Positions 63,009 to 64,000 of a DNA stretch of 64,000 nucleotides are shown here, piece by piece. This DNA comes from Maricaulis sp. Lineage in GTDB: Bacteria > Pseudomonadota > Alphaproteobacteria > Caulobacterales > Maricaulaceae. The stretch spans positions 124,001-188,000 of the forward strand of contig NZ_JAEPNI010000003.1 of NCBI RefSeq assembly GCF_017643475.1. Direction: 5' to 3'. A model generated the notes under the pieces. It was not told the origin of the DNA, did no database searches, and saw only the letters and a program-made list of their open reading frames with translations. The position numbers and the translations under genes were made by a program. Within the stretch, counting starts at the first letter, position 1, and the number at the start of each line of letters is the position of its first letter.

Positions 63009-63630
63009 TCTTCATCGCAGGCAATGACCATTTGAAAACGATCGCGCAGCCGCGAAGGACGAGTGCCAGAGCGGCTGCGCCCAGCGTCACCCATTCCACC
63101 GGCAGGCCCAGCGACAGGCCGGCCACATAGGCACCGGCGCCGGCCAGCGCTGCGAGGGCATAGATGTCCTCTTTCAGCACCAGCGGCACATCATTGACGA
63201 TGATATCGCGAATAAGTCCGCCAAAGGCCGCGCTCATCACGCCGGTCAGAAGCGCGATTGACCAGTGGGCACCGGCGGCCAGACCAGCCCGGGCACCGAT
63301 TACGCAAAAGACGGACAGCCCCACCGCATCCGCCCAGTTCAGCACGATCCGCCGCGAGGCCAGGGATTGCGCCCAAGGCGAGGTGAAATAACCCAGCAAG
63401 GCGCCCACGAGTGCGACGCCCAGATAGCTTGGTTCGGCAATCCAGTAGACCGGCAGCGAGCCCAGGAGGATGTCGCGCAGCGTGCCTCCACCCATGCCGG
63501 TGACCGCGCCGACAATCGCCGCTCCGAACGGGTCCAGGGACTTGCGCGCGGCCAGCATGCCGCCGGAATAGGCAAAAAACCCGATCCCGGCATAGTCCAG
63601 GATAGCAAAGAGGAGATCGATGCTCATCAT
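62998..63630 (-). CDS. TRIC-type cation channel family protein (UPF0126)
   Basis: The 210-residue protein has about seven transmembrane helices arranged as two repeats. Each repeat has a glycine-rich RD motif: VTGMGGGTLRDILLG and AAFGGLIRDIIVND, the signature of the YadS/YicG/TRIC family. Bacterial homologues form trimeric monovalent-cation channels. Its ATG at 63630 overlaps the upstream stop as ATGA, so it is coupled to the neighbouring membrane-protein gene. Confidence 0.92.
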   Translation of the reverse strand: MMSIDLLFAILDYAGIGFFAYSGGMLAARKSLDPFGAAIVGAVTGMGGGTLRDILLGSLPVYWIAEPSYLGVALVGALLGYFTSPWAQSLASRRIVLNWADAVGLSVFCVIGARAGLAAGAHWSIALLTGVMSAAFGGLIRDIIVNDVPLVLKEDIYALAALAGAGAYVAGLSLGLPVEWVTLGAAALALVLRGCAIVFKWSLPAMKISD

Positions 63631-64000
63631 TGAGTGGTCTTGGTGTTCGCCAACTTGCGCCGCGCGACCTCAAACGCCATGAAATCCACCAGGTCGCGTG
63701 ACCGCCAGGCCACCAGCATGAGATATCCGACCACGACACCCCAACCGGTCATCAGACCTATGAAAAACGGTTCATCTCCGAATCCGAGATCTTCCATGAG
63801 CGTTGGGGAAACTTCATTAATGGCAACAATAGCACCGACGGGGATCGTGATCAGCAACAGTGCCGTCGTCCGAAAGACCCGCTCCACTCGCTCTGCGTTC
63901 AAACGCGCATACTCCAGCAGGAAGTCGACCTGCCCATCGCTCAGCCCGCCCAACAGGCCGAGCCCGACTTTCCAATGCTTCGATCGCGTCAATATCGTGA
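63627..64000 (-). CDS. two-helix membrane protein of unknown function (5' end may lie outside)
   Basis: At least 121 residues are encoded from a possible TTG at 63992. The frame stays open to base 64000, so the true start may be outside the window. Two transmembrane helices (about 42-60 and 78-97) are separated by a short loop. An amphipathic DGQVDFLLEYARLNAERVERVF segment precedes them. No family was recognised. It is translationally coupled (ATGA) to the TRIC-type channel gene. Confidence 0.6.
   Translation of the reverse strand, partial: TILTRSKHWKVGLGLLGGLSDGQVDFLLEYARLNAERVERVFRTTALLLITIPVGAIVAINEVSPTLMEDLGFGDEPFFIGLMTGWGVVVGYLMLVAWRSRDLVDFMAFEVARRKLANTKTTQ

Overview
The window is 64 kb of GC-rich, gene-dense alphaproteobacterial chromosome. 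The class is indicated by a C4-type 5-aminolevulinate synthase (hemA), a MucR/Ros regulator, a CBP3-type cytochrome bc1 chaperone, an NDUFS4-like complex I subunit, SdhE, the bamE / plsX-fabH-ihfA-merR block and a tandem cold-shock-domain protein. A PopA-like protein (two receiver-like domains plus a degenerate GGDEF domain with an intact c-di-GMP I-site) points to the CtrA-controlled, often stalked lineages (Caulobacterales, Maricaulales, Hyphomonadaceae). That placement is inference. No phage, IS element, CRISPR array or resistance island was seen, so most of the window is core genome.

Layout. 1-5.3 kb: the 5' end of a ketoacid CoA-transferase (scoA), a BrkB-like membrane protein, a WYL regulator, a small unknown protein, a pentapeptide-repeat protein and an alpha-methylacyl-CoA racemase. 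5.4-13.3 kb: popA-like, mfd, sdhE, recG and a DUF502 protein. 13.4-20.7 kb: a DUF3089 protein, kdsA, a photolyase, a DUF6134 protein and a tight sulfur operon (cysteine synthase, 3-mercaptopyruvate sulfurtransferase, cystathionine beta-lyase). 20.6-23.5 kb: tRNA-Arg, tRNA-Pro and tRNA-Glu interleaved with a complex I subunit, a DUF192 protein, a double cold-shock protein and a QueD-like protein. 23.5-31.4 kb: recJ-glpX, a small lipoprotein, PHA synthase, a GDPD lipoprotein and an ABC exporter. 31.4-39.2 kb: a divergent methyltransferase/LysR pair, rplM-rpsI, a PhoX-like phosphatase overlapping a phytase-like lipoprotein, ctaA and an FAD-dependent reductase. 39.2-47.3 kb: tRNA-Pro, merR, ihfA, fabH, plsX, CBP3, bamE, a serine hydrolase and a proton-pumping pyrophosphatase. 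47.5-54.1 kb: a long minus-strand block glyA-nrdR-ribD-ribE-ribB-ribH-nusB-thiL with overlapping or abutting reading frames. 54.4-64 kb: mucR, hemA, a MarR regulator, a valine-degradation operon (acyl-CoA dehydrogenase, two unknown proteins, 3-hydroxyisobutyryl-CoA hydrolase, mmsB), hemB, a palindromic intergenic repeat, an acetyltransferase with an attenuator-like leader, and a TRIC-family channel.

Functional themes are riboflavin, heme and sulfur amino-acid biosynthesis, branched-chain and fatty acyl-CoA catabolism with PHA storage, phosphate scavenging, and replication or transcription-coupled repair. I found no clear new multi-gene defence or secretion system. The most interesting items are altered versions of known parts: a reductase-only RibD beside a RibB with a dead GTP cyclohydrolase domain, a MucR without its zinc histidines, a QueD-like protein without two of three zinc ligands, a DUF3089 protein without its serine, two unknown proteins inside the valine operon, and several leader structures (2.7 kb, 22.4 kb, 62.4 kb).
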